A stretch of DNA of 64,000 bases from Nitrospira sp. (GCA_030123625.1 CP126121.1:1466179-1530178), one strand, 5' to 3'. Numbered from the stretch's first letter, positions 41,222-50,140 are shown. Program-made: numbers and translations. Notes: generated from the letters alone by a model not told the origin.

Positions 41222-42488
41222 GGTCCCCCGCCCTCCTCAGCGCAAGATCCGCACTGGGAAACTGCATGGTTTGGATGACCAGGCGATGCGCCGGCATCGC
41301 GTGTTCCTTCCAGCCCATCACGACCGTTCCATGCTGATTGACCGCCAGGGCCGGCGTCTGTCCGTTTTTCTCGTTCAGTTTGATCGGATCGTTGAACGAA
41401 CGGCCGCGATCGAGCGAATAGCTGACCACGACTTCTCGACGGACAGGCGATTGTTCTTCCCAGATCACGGCAATCCTCCCCGCGGGATCGACCGCCATCT
41501 GCGGATGGTCCGGAAAGGTGCCTTTGGACCGGTTCAATTGCTTTTTGCCGGAAAACGTCTCCCCTTGATCATCGGAGTAGGCGATATAAACCGCGGGCCT
41601 CTCGTCGGCACCCTCCGTGTACCAAACGACATATAATCGCCCTTGCCGATCGACACCGAGGGACGCCGGGCGATGTGGGCAGGCAGGATAGACCCACCGA
41701 TCGTGACCGACGACAACAGCAGAAGAAAATGTTCGGCCGCCATCCAGCGATCGAGACACGACGGTCTCTCGAATATTGCCGTCAAAAATCTTTCGCCATG
41801 CGACATAGACGACTCCGTCGGCGGACGTCGCCACGGCCGTCCTACAGCAGACGCATGTATCGTCGTCGATCTTGAGGTTCTGCGCGATCGAGCTGCCATG
41901 ATCGGTCGATCTCGCCACGAACGTCCCCGGTTCTTTCTTGCCTTCGCGGGCGTCGATCCATGCCATGTGTACGGCACCATCCGGAGCGATCTGAATCGAA
42001 TCAAATGTATGCTGGATGACCTGGCCGTCATCGTTCACCAAGACGGACGGCATGAATGAGTGTCCACCGTCCATGGATTTGCTGAGCCTCAGTTCTCCGG
42101 AAAATGGCTTATCGGGCGTGATCTTCGGGTGGGTCTGCGACCACGTGATAAAAACTTCATTCCCATGGACGGCTAAGGCCGGAGATTCCTGGCGATAATA
42201 GACATCCTCGGTCGGTTGGTTCACAGAGACCGGCCTTCCAAGCGGCCCACCTGGTTGTTCAGACCTCGCAAAGAGGATGGTACGGGTTTCCTTGTCTTCC
42301 TCCACCCAGGCAGCTGAAACAATCCCTTGCTGATCGATCTGCACCGAAGGCCCGACCAGGCTCTTCACCTGATGCACGGTCATCCGCTTCGGCCCCATGG
42401 TTACGGCCGACTCAGAGGCCTCAGCCCATACCGACCATGACACCAGCAGTGACAACACCATGACGAATCCGGCAGTGCGCCTTCGCAT
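41211..42488 (-). CDS. Exported BNR/sialidase-fold beta-propeller with CxCC motif
   Basis: About 425 residues from the ATG at 42488 (AAGG upstream; a longer start at 42533 is possible). A signal peptide (GFVMVLSLLVSWSVWAEA) precedes a propeller with BNR/Asp-box repeats: LSKSMDGGHSFMPS, ARSTDHGSSIAQ, SRSLDGGRTFSS, AYSDDQGETFSG and SYSLDRGRSFND. A unique motif DDDTCVCCRTA lies in the middle, with PACPHRP further on; together these could bind copper. Sialidase catalysis is unlikely since the Arg triad is not apparent. It belongs to the tonB/tlpA/TonB-receptor operon, so a periplasmic metal-handling role is inferred. Confidence 0.72.
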   Translation of the reverse strand: MRRRTAGFVMVLSLLVSWSVWAEASESAVTMGPKRMTVHQVKSLVGPSVQIDQQGIVSAAWVEEDKETRTILFARSEQPGGPLGRPVSVNQPTEDVYYRQESPALAVHGNEVFITWSQTHPKITPDKPFSGELRLSKSMDGGHSFMPSVLVNDDGQVIQHTFDSIQIAPDGAVHMAWIDAREGKKEPGTFVARSTDHGSSIAQNLKIDDDTCVCCRTAVATSADGVVYVAWRKIFDGNIRETVVSRSLDGGRTFSSAVVVGHDRWVYPACPHRPASLGVDRQGRLYVVWYTEGADERPAVYIAYSDDQGETFSGKKQLNRSKGTFPDHPQMAVDPAGRIAVIWEEQSPVRREVVVSYSLDRGRSFNDPIKLNEKNGQTPALAVNQHGTVVMGWKEHAMPAHRLVIQTMQFPSADLALRRAGDHEP

Positions 42489-42551
42489 CGGTGAACCTTC
42501 CAGCTCTTGCATCTGTTCGTGTTCTGATAACATGGCGGCGTCCCTCGCGGC

Positions 42552-43469
42552 TCAGTTGGCCAAGCTATAGACGATCGGAAGACTCACGACGATTTGTGGT
42601 TTTCCGATGGCGTGTTTCATATGCAGCGGACATGCCAGTTTCACTGCCTCGATTGCTGCGGCATCGAGCACGCTGTGTCCTGAACTTTTCTGAACGAATA
42701 CATCCGCCAGCTGTCCATCCGATCGGATGACGGCTCTCAAGATCACTTTCCCCTCTTGGCCGTTCATGCGAGCCTGATTTGGATACCGTTTCACTTCCGC
42801 CACCCGCCGCCAGAGCGATTCGGCCAACCATCGGTGATCTATTTTTGTCTCCGAACCGGACGCCGAAGCCTTAGCTACCTCCATCGGAGCGGGATCCGTA
42901 CGAGCCTCCTGTGACGGGGATCCTGGCGGCGCCTCTTGTTGAGCCATGGCCTCCTGCGATGAGGCAGAAGCTGCCGCAACCGCTACCGGCTCAGGTTGAG
43001 CAGGTGGAGCAGCAACCGGCTCCGGCTCCTTCGCTTCTACGACCGGCTCGACCTTTGATTCAGTTGAGTCCGTCCTCTCGGCAATACGTTGTTCAATCGG
43101 CTCTTCACGTGGCTGAAGATTTTCAATTTTCTGCTCGATCATCTGTGCCGGTTTGATCGGCGGCGGCGATTCGATTTTACGCTCTAACGGCTTTACCGGC
43201 TGGGATACCTCAGTCGCTCGTTTGGGACGTGGCTGAGACGCGATCTTCGCCGGTGCCTGTTCCTGAGGCACGGCCGACGGCGATTGTTCCGATATGGATT
43301 CCGTCTTCGCCGCTTCCACCAACGCCACGTCCCACTTGAATACATCTTCAGGAAGAATAGGCTTAACCTGTGTGGCAAACGCGAACGCGAGGCCGACGGC
43401 CGCTCCATGCAGAGCCAGCGAGATGCCCCAGGCCGGAAAAAAGAATCGGGTTTCATTTGTCGATGTCAT
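42552..43469 (-). CDS. tonB: TonB energy-transducing protein
   Basis: About 305 residues from the ATG at 43469; a GTG at 43514 is an alternative start. A cytoplasmic stub and one membrane helix (WGISLALHGAAVGLAFAFAT) are followed by a long Pro/Glu/Lys/Ala-rich periplasmic linker (EREPIEQRIAERTDS-like and PVVEAKEPEPVAAPPAQPEP stretches). The C-terminal TonB domain reads WRRVAEVKRYPNQARMNGQE, GKVILRAVIRSDGQLADVFV and QKSSGHSVLDAAAIEAVKLA. It would energise the TonB receptor at 37879. ExbB and ExbD genes are not in the window. Confidence 0.88.
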   Translation of the reverse strand: MTSTNETRFFFPAWGISLALHGAAVGLAFAFATQVKPILPEDVFKWDVALVEAAKTESISEQSPSAVPQEQAPAKIASQPRPKRATEVSQPVKPLERKIESPPPIKPAQMIEQKIENLQPREEPIEQRIAERTDSTESKVEPVVEAKEPEPVAAPPAQPEPVAVAAASASSQEAMAQQEAPPGSPSQEARTDPAPMEVAKASASGSETKIDHRWLAESLWRRVAEVKRYPNQARMNGQEGKVILRAVIRSDGQLADVFVQKSSGHSVLDAAAIEAVKLACPLHMKHAIGKPQIVVSLPIVYSLAN

Positions 43470-43569
43470 GTTGTCTTCTTCTGCCTTTCCATTTGCCTGA
43501 TTCGGTTCGCCCACTCCCTGAAAAGGAAGGCTGCTCCCTCCACTGGACCCGTACCGACGCCCTGCTCGT

Positions 43570-44124
43570 CTAGCGCAAAGATGCGGCCTTCACCGGTTCT
43601 TGTTTCTGAATACGTGCGACCACATCCAGGATGGTTTGCTCGGTCAAGAGTCCGCCTTTGATATATTCTTGGACCACGCCCTTCTCATCGATGAACACGC
43701 TGACCGGTAAACCGAACACACCGAACTGATTCGCCACCTTATTGTCTCGATCCATGAGCACCGGGAAGGTATGGCCGTATTGCTGGATGTGCTCACGCAC
43801 CTTGGCATCGTCTTCCAATTCGTTGATGGCCAATACCACAAATCGCTTGTCACGGAGCTTGTCGTAAGTCGCCTGCATCGCGGGCATTTCCGTCGTGCAG
43901 GGTTTGCACCAGGTGGCCCAGAAATTCACCAGCACGACCTTCCCACGATATTGACTGAGTCGTTGCTCTTTGCCATCGAGGCCGACCAGGGCGAAATCTT
44001 CCGCGGCCGTACCCACAACAGGAACCCGCGACCCCATGCTCCATCCGTCGAAGGCTGGCAACGTTACCAATGCCGCAAGCAGCAGGATTCCCACGAATAC
44101 AATCTTGAATGCTCTCGGAATCAT
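43570..44124 (-). CDS. TlpA/ResA-like thioredoxin (second copy)
   Basis: 184 residues from the ATG at 44124, which has AAGGAGG five bases upstream; an ATG at 44139 contains that site and is rejected. The N-terminal anchor is KIVFVGILLLAALVTLPAF, the active site WCKPC in LVNFWATWCKPCTTEMPA, and the cis-Pro loop FGLPVSVFIDEKG. It is a periplasmic thiol reductant like its relative at 40652 but not closely identical to it. Having two such reductants in one metal operon suggests that Cys motifs of the leader proteins, porins or BNR protein need to be kept reduced. It lies 30 nt after porin paralogue 2. Confidence 0.85.
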   Translation of the reverse strand: MIPRAFKIVFVGILLLAALVTLPAFDGWSMGSRVPVVGTAAEDFALVGLDGKEQRLSQYRGKVVLVNFWATWCKPCTTEMPAMQATYDKLRDKRFVVLAINELEDDAKVREHIQQYGHTFPVLMDRDNKVANQFGVFGLPVSVFIDEKGVVQEYIKGGLLTEQTILDVVARIQKQEPVKAASLR

Positions 44125-44153
44125 ATGAACCTCCTTCAACTGAACCGTTCCGT

Positions 44154-45284
44154 TCAGGATGGTTTCAGTACCTGAAACATCTTCGTCAGACCGAACACGA
44201 AGCTGGTCCCTTGTGCCAGATTTCCGTTGAAATCACGGTAGACCGGTATCTGCGCATAGAAGTACATCGACGTGTTCTCGGTCAGCGGTGTCTTGATCAG
44301 TTCTCCTAAACCGACCTGGAAACCGGGAGTGTAGGCGAAAAACGTGGAACCGGTTGTCGGAACCGCTCGATTCCTGATGTTCTCATCGAGCACGATCGCC
44401 TCGTCGGGAAACGTGGGATCACTCGGAGTCTGTGATCGAGCCAGCGATCCCTCGAAGTGATCGCGCGCCATGTAGCGAAAATTGAGCTGATTGGTCAGCA
44501 CGAGCCACGGGACCGTCACGAGGTTCGCGCCGACCCCAAAATCAAATTGATCCCCCCATTGGTAGCCAAAGTTGTTGCGGAACGTATGGCGATAACTGCC
44601 GGAGGCGAACTGGTTCAACCGATGGGGAATCAGCTCATAGGTTTGATAGAACGACGCTTGCAGGCCGACTTGACCACGTCCGATTTGGGCCGTCGGTTCC
44701 ATCGTTTCACCCGGCTCCCCGGAGAGTCCTGCGGTCGTTTGATCATGATCACCCGAGGGAACATACACGCCGAAACCCATGACCACCATACTCCTCAGTG
44801 TGGGCAATAGGTTGTACTTGGCGTTGATAAGGATGTCACCGAAGCCATTGTCAGAGAACCTCGTTTCTTCGCCGGCCCCTCCATTGGCTTCTCCCAATCC
44901 ATCGATGTGTCGATGCTTGATCTTTTTATAGGGGATGGCGATTTCTAAACCGAACCGATCGGTGACGCCGTAGTTAAGATCGAGCGTATACATTTGTGTA
45001 ATAGTACGAATCTCTTTGTGGTGGCCAAGAATGAGTTGCCGATTGTCCAGATCAACCGCAGGGATCACCCCGTCGGTTCCGCTGAGCAACGTTCCTTGCG
45101 GTGTGTAGTTATAGAAGCCGTTTACGGTGAGGAGACCCTTCGGTGAGACCTGTTGCTGAGAGCCTATGACGACAAAACACGTCACAGACCCGCAAGATCC
45201 ATGCGCAGTCTGAACGATGGGCCAAGCCAAAGAGAACGCACCAAGCCCTAGAAAGAATGCAAATATGGAATGTTTCACTGCCAT
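44154..45284 (-). CDS. Outer-membrane beta-barrel transporter with CGSVTCFVVIGSQQQ N-terminus (paralogue 2)
   Basis: About 376 residues from the ATG at 45284, which opens on a signal peptide (VKHSIFAFFLGLGAFSLAW). The mature N-terminus is GSCGSVTCFVVIGSQQQV, nearly identical to paralogue 1 at 35564. Barrel strands include LLTVNGFYNYTPQGTLLSG, YTLDLNYGVTDRFGLEIAIP, LPTLRSMVVMGFGVYVPSGD and the end FVFGLTKMFQVLKPS. The ribosome site is an unusual GGGGGC, which is complementary to the CCCCC of the RAPP codons in leader copy 5, 105 nt upstream. A role in metal passage across the outer membrane is inferred from gene context. Confidence 0.72.
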   Translation of the reverse strand: MAVKHSIFAFFLGLGAFSLAWPIVQTAHGSCGSVTCFVVIGSQQQVSPKGLLTVNGFYNYTPQGTLLSGTDGVIPAVDLDNRQLILGHHKEIRTITQMYTLDLNYGVTDRFGLEIAIPYKKIKHRHIDGLGEANGGAGEETRFSDNGFGDILINAKYNLLPTLRSMVVMGFGVYVPSGDHDQTTAGLSGEPGETMEPTAQIGRGQVGLQASFYQTYELIPHRLNQFASGSYRHTFRNNFGYQWGDQFDFGVGANLVTVPWLVLTNQLNFRYMARDHFEGSLARSQTPSDPTFPDEAIVLDENIRNRAVPTTGSTFFAYTPGFQVGLGELIKTPLTENTSMYFYAQIPVYRDFNGNLAQGTSFVFGLTKMFQVLKPS

Positions 45285-45389
45285 AACGCCCCCAGGCATT
45301 TTCCCGCAAGAAGTTACCTCGGACCGCCTGAAGCAGGACCCTTCGCGTGGCCACATGCGGCAGGACGGTTGCGACGAGAGCAACAACGA
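45285..45389 (-). promoter_or_regulatory. 105-nt leader-to-porin spacer with possible anti-ribosome-site pairing
   Basis: The spacer separates leader copy 5 from porin paralogue 2. The porin's ribosome site CTGGGGGCG (about 45286-45295) can pair over six bases (TGGGGG with CCCCCA) with the Pro-Pro codons of the leader (45405-45410). A ribosome held at those codons would free the site. Seen: the complementarity. Inferred: the control. Confidence 0.4.
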
Positions 45390-45695
45390 TTACATAGAGA
45401 AAGATGGGGGAGCTCGGCTGGAAGAAATTCGAGATGGCTCGGAGATGAGATGGCTTGAATGAGGGATTGGAATAACAGCAACGGGACTGCGTTCCACCGG
45501 AATCAGGGTGACCGCGCTATCGACGACGGTGCCGGCGGCACACATCCAGGAACAGAGCAGCGTCCCGTGTGTCGCCGCTTGATGCTGTGCATGGTGTCCG
45601 GCGTGCTCAGCCGCTTGAGCTTGAGCCAGTCCGCCGACGGCGAGCACGCAAAGCACGAGTGAGATCGAAAGGAACTTGCGGAAAGCGTCATTCAT
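45390..45695 (-). CDS. Small exported His-rich protein with CSWMC and RAPPSFSM end, CutF-like leader (copy 5)
   Basis: About 101 residues from the ATG at 45695 (a GTG at 45704 would add three). Export helix FLSISLVLCVLAVGGLAQAQ; mature part AAEHAGHHAQHQAATHGTLL followed by CSWMC, the C-x-W-x-C motif. The end is SSSRAPPSFSM with RAPP codons at 45405-45416. Order of elements (signal, His cluster, C-x-W-x-C, RAPP) is the same as in copies 2 and 4. It is the first gene of the minus-strand metal island and lies 105 nt before porin paralogue 2. Proposed role: copper-responsive nascent sensor of the CutF/DUF2946 type; a simple metal chaperone is the alternative. Confidence 0.68.
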   Translation of the reverse strand: MNDAFRKFLSISLVLCVLAVGGLAQAQAAEHAGHHAQHQAATHGTLLCSWMCAAGTVVDSAVTLIPVERSPVAVIPIPHSSHLISEPSRISSSRAPPSFSM

Positions 45696-45704
45696 CGAAG
45701 GCAC

Positions 45705-45905
45705 TGCTCACTACATTGAGCCTGCAAAGACAAAGGAGATAGCGACTGCAAATAGATACTAGGTGAGCAGGACAATGGCTGTCAAGCTATCGTCACAACG
45801 ACAGAGAGTCGAGTAGGATTCAGTGAAAAGATGCTGTATACTGCGAAATTATTCCTAATTTTAGGGATTCACTCTCACTAAAAAAGGCGACACGCCTCAC
45901 CACTT
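45705..45905. promoter_or_regulatory. Divergent promoter region of the metal island and secA
   Basis: 201 bases between the first gene of the minus-strand island and secA. A TATACT at 45837-45842 could be the secA -10 box, but its -35 partner is poor. An inverted repeat TCCTAA/TTAGGG lies at about 45853-45866. No gene is seen. Confidence 0.35.
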
Positions 45906-48626
45906 ATGGTTACACAAGTACTCAATTTGATCTTCGGCAGTAAAAACGACCGCGAAATCAAGACGCTGCGACCGATCGTGGAGCAGATCAACGGCTTGGA
46001 GGCCGGGCTCACACCACTCTCCGATCAAGCCCTTGCCGACAAGACTCAGGACTTCAAGAAGCGGCTTGAAGCAGGCCAGACGCTGGACGACATCTTGCCG
46101 GAGGCGTTTGCCGTATGCCGGGAAATGTCACGCCGCAAACTCAACATGCGGCACTTCGACGTGCAGCTCATCGGTGGGATGATTCTCCACCGCGGCCGCA
46201 TCGCCGAAATGAAAACCGGCGAAGGGAAAACCTTGGTGGCGACGTTGCCGATCTATCTCAATGCCCTGGAAGGCAAGGGCGTCCATCTCGTCACCGTCAA
46301 CGATTATCTCGCCAAGCGTGACGCCCAGTGGATGGGGCAGCTCTACCATGCGCTGGGGCTCTCCACGGGAATCATTCAGCACGACGCGTCCTTCATCTTC
46401 GATCCGACCTACGATGCGTCCGATAAACGACTGCAACACCTTCGCCCCTGCACAAGGCCCGAGGCGTATCGCGCCGACATTACGTACGGCACCAACAACG
46501 AATACGGATTCGACTATCTCCGCGACAACCTCGTCGTCACCGATTTGAATCAATGCGTGCAGCGCGAATTGAACTTCGCCATCGTCGACGAAGTGGACAG
46601 CATTTTGATCGATGAAGCGCGGACGCCGTTGATCATTTCGGGTCCCACGGACCAGACCACCGACCTCTATTACCGGATCAATGCGATCATTCCGCAACTC
46701 AAAGCCGAAACAGACTACACCATCGAAGAAAAGACCAAAACCGCCGCGCTCACCGAAGACGGCAACGCGCGCGTTGAAAAATTGCTCGGTGTCGATAATC
46801 TGTACGATCCGGCCCATATGGACCTGGTCCATCACGTGGTGAAAGCCTTGCAAGCCTACACGCTCTATAAACGAGACGTGGACTACGTCGTGAAGGACGG
46901 CGAAGTCATCATCGTGGACGAATTTACCGGCCGGCTCATGCCGGGCCGGCGGTGGAGCGACGGACTCCATCAAGCCGTCGAAGCCAAAGAGGGCGTCAAG
47001 ATCGCCAACGAGAATCAGACGCTCGCCTCCGTGACCTTTCAAAATTATTTCCGCATGTACAAGAAACTCAGCGGCATGACCGGGACCGCGGACACGGAAG
47101 CCGCCGAATTCGCCAAGATCTATAACCTCGACGTCAACGTCGTGCCGACCAACCGCCAGATGATTCGGCAGGATTATGCCGACGTCGTATACCGGACGGA
47201 AAAAGAAAAATTCGCGGCGATCGTCGAGGAGATTAAAGAATGTCACGAGCGTGGCCAGCCGGTGCTGGTCGGGACCATTTCAATCGAAAAGTCGGAGAAG
47301 CTCGCCGGGCTGTTGAATCGCAACGGGGTCAAGCACAACGTCCTCAACGCCAAGCAGCATGAACGGGAAGCGGAAATCGTCGCGCAAGCCGGACGCAAAG
47401 GCGCGGTCACGATCGCCACGAACATGGCGGGACGCGGCACCGATATTCTATTAGGCGGCAACCCCGACTTCATGTACAAACAGGTGCTCTACCGGGAAGA
47501 AAACATTCCGGAAGGCCGCAAGCTCGAAATCTATGAGGGCATTCGGTCCGATTGCGACAAGAACAAGCAGGAAGTCCTCGCGGCCGGGGGCCTCCATATC
47601 CTCGGCACGGAACGGCATGAGAGCCGCCGCATCGACAATCAGCTTCGTGGACGGGCCGGCCGCCAGGGCGATCCCGGCACATCGAGATTCTACCTGTCGT
47701 TGGAAGACGACCTGATGCGGATCTTCGCGTCGGAACGGGTATCGCAACTGATGCTGAAGCTCGGCATGGAGGAAGGCATTCCCATCGAACATGGGATGGT
47801 GACTCGCGCGATCGCCAACGCGCAAAAGAAGGTGGAGGCGCATAACTTCGAAATCCGCAAACAACTGCTCGAATACGACGACGTCATGAACAAGCAACGC
47901 GAAGTCATCTATCGACACCGTCGGGCAGTGCTGAACGGAGACAACCTCACCAACGACCTTCATGACATGATGGACAGTTCCGTGGAATCCTCACTCAATG
48001 TGTATTGTCCCCCCGATCAATATCCCGAAGAATGGGACGTCAAAGGATTAACCGAGGTCATGCAGAGCCAGTTCGGCTTGGACATCACGCAGGGAAAGCA
48101 TGACGGGGGAGACTCGCTCCGCGATGTCGGACGCGACGCGTTGCTGGAAGATCTTCGAGCCCACGTGCGGGAAGCCTATGCTAAAAAAGAACAAGAGCTG
48201 GGGACGGACCTGATGCGTTTTCTGGAGAAGACGTTCATGCTCCAGGTGATCGATCATCATTGGAAGGATCATCTCCTTGCAATGGATCATTTGCGGGACG
48301 GCATCGGTCTTCGCGGCTACGGACAGAAAGACCCGCTGATTGAGTACAAACGAGAGGGCTTCGATCTCTTCGCCGGCATGATGGAACGGATCAAATCCGA
48401 CACGCTTGATCGACTGTTTCATGTGCAGGCCGTTCGCCACGAAGGAGAGCAACCGCCGCCCCCGCAACCGGTCCTCTCACGTCCACAACCCAAGCTCACC
48501 TTGAACCGTGGAGAAGAACCGGTCGCGGCACAGGCCCCGGCCCATCGAGCTGAGAACAAAGTCGGCCGCAATGATCCATGCCCCTGCGGCAGCGGGAAGA
48601 AATACAAAAAATGCCACGGGGCGTAA
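45906..48626 (+). CDS. secA: SecA preprotein translocase ATPase
   Basis: A 906-residue motor that drives exported proteins through SecYEG. NBD1 has Walker A in [16 protein letters not shown] and the [14 protein letters not shown]alker B region. The preprotein cross-linking domain follows, then NBD2 with [18 protein letters not shown] and [20 protein letters not shown]. The C-terminal zinc motif is complete ([19 protein letters not shown]), which recruits SecB or phospholipids. The linker before it is Pro/Gln-rich. It is the ordinary chromosomal gene and is not part of either flanking cluster. All five RAPP-type leaders need the Sec route for export, as SecM does, but adjacency here may be chance. 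Confidence 0.97.
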   Translation: MVTQVLNLIFGSKNDREIKTLRPIVEQINGLEAGLTPLSDQALADKTQDFKKRLEAGQTLDDILPEAFAVCREMSRRKLNMRHFDVQLIGGMILHRGRIAEMKTGEGKTLVATLPIYLNALEGKGVHLVTVNDYLAKRDAQWMGQLYHALGLSTGIIQHDASFIFDPTYDASDKRLQHLRPCTRPEAYRADITYGTNNEYGFDYLRDNLVVTDLNQCVQRELNFAIVDEVDSILIDEARTPLIISGPTDQTTDLYYRINAIIPQLKAETDYTIEEKTKTAALTEDGNARVEKLLGVDNLYDPAHMDLVHHVVKALQAYTLYKRDVDYVVKDGEVIIVDEFTGRLMPGRRWSDGLHQAVEAKEGVKIANENQTLASVTFQNYFRMYKKLSGMTGTADTEAAEFAKIYNLDVNVVPTNRQMIRQDYADVVYRTEKEKFAAIVEEIKECHERGQPVLVGTISIEKSEKLAGLLNRNGVKHNVLNAKQHEREAEIVAQAGRKGAVTIATNMAGRGTDILLGGNPDFMYKQVLYREENIPEGRKLEIYEGIRSDCDKNKQEVLAAGGLHILGTERHESRRIDNQLRGRAGRQGDPGTSRFYLSLEDDLMRIFASERVSQLMLKLGMEEGIPIEHGMVTRAIANAQKKVEAHNFEIRKQLLEYDDVMNKQREVIYRHRRAVLNGDNLTNDLHDMMDSSVESSLNVYCPPDQYPEEWDVKGLTEVMQSQFGLDITQGKHDGGDSLRDVGRDALLEDLRAHVREAYAKKEQELGTDLMRFLEKTFMLQVIDHHWKDHLLAMDHLRDGIGLRGYGQKDPLIEYKREGFDLFAGMMERIKSDTLDRLFHVQAVRHEGEQPPPPQPVLSRPQPKLTLNRGEEPVAAQAPAHRAENKVGRNDPCPCGSGKKYKKCHGA

Positions 48627-49214
48627 AAGCTCTTTGGCTGACATTGAACCTGCTTCCTTTTCGTGCTGAAGAAAAATCAAGTTTGTTCGGGCAAAGTTGA
48701 ACAGCAATCCAACCTGCAGCCACCGTGAGGAAAAGAAATTCTTCCGTTATGCAACCGACACCCAGAGTCAGGTGTCCGTTCGGCCCCATCGGTCATGAAG
48801 CCGCGCCGTATTCGTTCCCGGCGCAGATGATCCATCGCTAGATTCCTCGCCGTTTGATACAAAAAGTTCAAAAGTTGAGGATTGGCCGCTTTGCAATGCG
48901 TCCGACACGCGGTGATAGGCTTCATGCGCGGGTCTTCCGCCGTGTAAGGGGATCCGACCATCCGAGCGATCGCCGACACCAGGGGTGTGGCGATGCATGA
49001 CGAAGATCTGTTCGAGCATGGCTGTGGAGTTATTCTCTTCCCTAAGAGATGACGAATGAGCAGGTCGAGTATTAATCCCCCAATGACGAGGCGGTATAGG
49101 GGGGAGCGTTCGTGATCGGCCGCCGGAAAACGGTGCCGCAAAACCACAGTGAGACACGAACATTATGGACAACGGCATGACGGCGTTGTAACATTGTACA
49201 AACGGAGGTGCGAG
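48627..49214. other. Gene-poor stretch after secA with a sigma-factor remnant
   Basis: 588 bases holding only the ECF sigma remnant at 48782-48892 and the ribosome site of the antitoxin gene at its right end. Other open frames lack ribosome sites and recognisable motifs. Confidence 0.5.
48782..48892 (-). pseudogene. Remnant of an ECF sigma factor (region 2 only)
   Basis: The minus strand encodes ANPQLLNFLYQTARNLAMDH followed by LRRERIRRGF, a clear piece of sigma region 2 as in FecI-type factors (LYQTARNLAxDHLRR). No start region, region 1-2.1 or region 4 helix-turn-helix can be found around it in any frame. It is therefore a decayed fragment. It lies in an accessory stretch that also contains a second broken sigma gene at 51797. 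Confidence 0.6.
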
Positions 49215-49442
49215 ATGATCAAAACCCTTCAGAAGCACGGCAACAGTATGGCGCTGGTCATCGAAAAGCCGATGATGGAAGCGCTTGGCATCAAGGAGAA
49301 TACCCCGCTTCAACTCACGCTCAGCGGCAATGCCCTCGTCATCACGCCGGCCAACGTCGGTGTCGGTCGAGAACAGATCGAGGAGTCGCTTAAGAAGATG
49401 CGTCGCCGGTACGGACCGATGCTCAAGCGATTGGCGGACTAA
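49215..49442 (+). CDS. AbrB/MazE-type antitoxin
   Basis: A 75-residue swapped-hairpin DNA-binding protein: KTLQKHGNSMALVIEKPMME, ALGIKENTPLQLTLSGNALV and ITPANVG make the beta-rich AbrB/SpoVT fold. The C-terminal helix (EQIEESLKKMRRRYGPMLKR) would bind and neutralise the toxin. The ATG at 49215 has GGAGG six to seven bases upstream; an earlier start at 49149 is unlikely. The toxin gene begins 2 nt after the stop, the usual tight arrangement, and the antitoxin should repress its own operon. Confidence 0.88.
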   Translation: MIKTLQKHGNSMALVIEKPMMEALGIKENTPLQLTLSGNALVITPANVGVGREQIEESLKKMRRRYGPMLKRLAD

Positions 49443-49444
49443 CC

Positions 49445-49843
49445 GTGGAAGAAATTGTTTTTCTCAGTCTGGAAGACGTGATGATCATTCACTCCAGCAC
49501 CATCGAACAAGAGGGCGGCATGGAAGGGATGAGAGATCACGGCCTTCTCGATGCAGCCGTCGCCATGCCTCGGCAACAGTTTGGCGGAGCCTATTTACAT
49601 GAGGATTTAGCCGCCATGGCCGCGGCTTATCTTTTCCACATCGCTCAAAACCACCCGTTCCTCGATGGAAATAAACGGGCGGCAGTAATGGCGGCGTTCG
49701 TCTTCCTCGATAAGAACAGCATCGAGCTGACGGTCTCTCCCAAAAACCTCGAAGTCGTGACGCGCCAAGTCGCGGCCGGCAAGATGGCTAAGGATGAACT
49801 GATCCGTTGGATGCGAAAGCAGATCGGCAAGGGTAGCGGATAG
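49445..49843 (+). CDS. doc: Doc/Fic-family toxin (death on curing)
   Basis: A 132-residue Fic-fold protein starting at GTG. It has the Doc N-terminus (FLSLEDVMIIHSSTIEQEGG, MEGMRDHGLLDAAVAMPRQQ) and the catalytic loop HPFLDGNKRAAVMAAF. Doc itself phosphorylates EF-Tu through a loop HxFxDANKR. Here the loop has the Gly (DGN) of AMP-transferring Fic enzymes, so both activities are possible. It pairs with the AbrB-type antitoxin at 49215, as Doc pairs with Phd or AbrB-like partners. Located in the accessory patch beside an IS. Confidence 0.88.
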   Translation: MEEIVFLSLEDVMIIHSSTIEQEGGMEGMRDHGLLDAAVAMPRQQFGGAYLHEDLAAMAAAYLFHIAQNHPFLDGNKRAAVMAAFVFLDKNSIELTVSPKNLEVVTRQVAAGKMAKDELIRWMRKQIGKGSG

Positions 49844-50140
49844 CCGTTACCGGCCACATGACCGTGGTCATTTTCGAAGAGACCCGCCTGCAACTGCTGT
49901 GAATGGCGAATTCTCATTCCTTATTATCCTTCACGAAAATTTAGGGTAGGTACCTTTACCTTTGCACGATGGATAGGTTTCATGGCAAGTTTGAGAAGAT
50001 AATGCGTTTGCTGAGTCAATTGATACCTGACTCGTGGCAGGCTGAAAGAGGCCTTGTTAGCATGCGTATCCGGCAAGTACAGCAGACTGACTGTATGGGG
50101 GAATGCCTCGAAATAGCTTCGAATGACTAAGGAGGTTCAC
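49844..50140. other. Intergenic stretch before the small lipoprotein gene
   Basis: 297 bases with no gene, terminator or repeat that I can support, apart from the AAGGAGG ribosome site of the next gene at its end. Confidence 0.5.

Noticed and set aside
46128..47246. Long open frame (372 codons) on the strand opposite secA
   Set aside because: It mirrors the codon pattern of secA, has no ribosome site or known motif, and secA is certain on the other strand. The same applies to the long antisense frames within nuoG (59225-60553), nuoCD (55849-56793), czcA and cusA.
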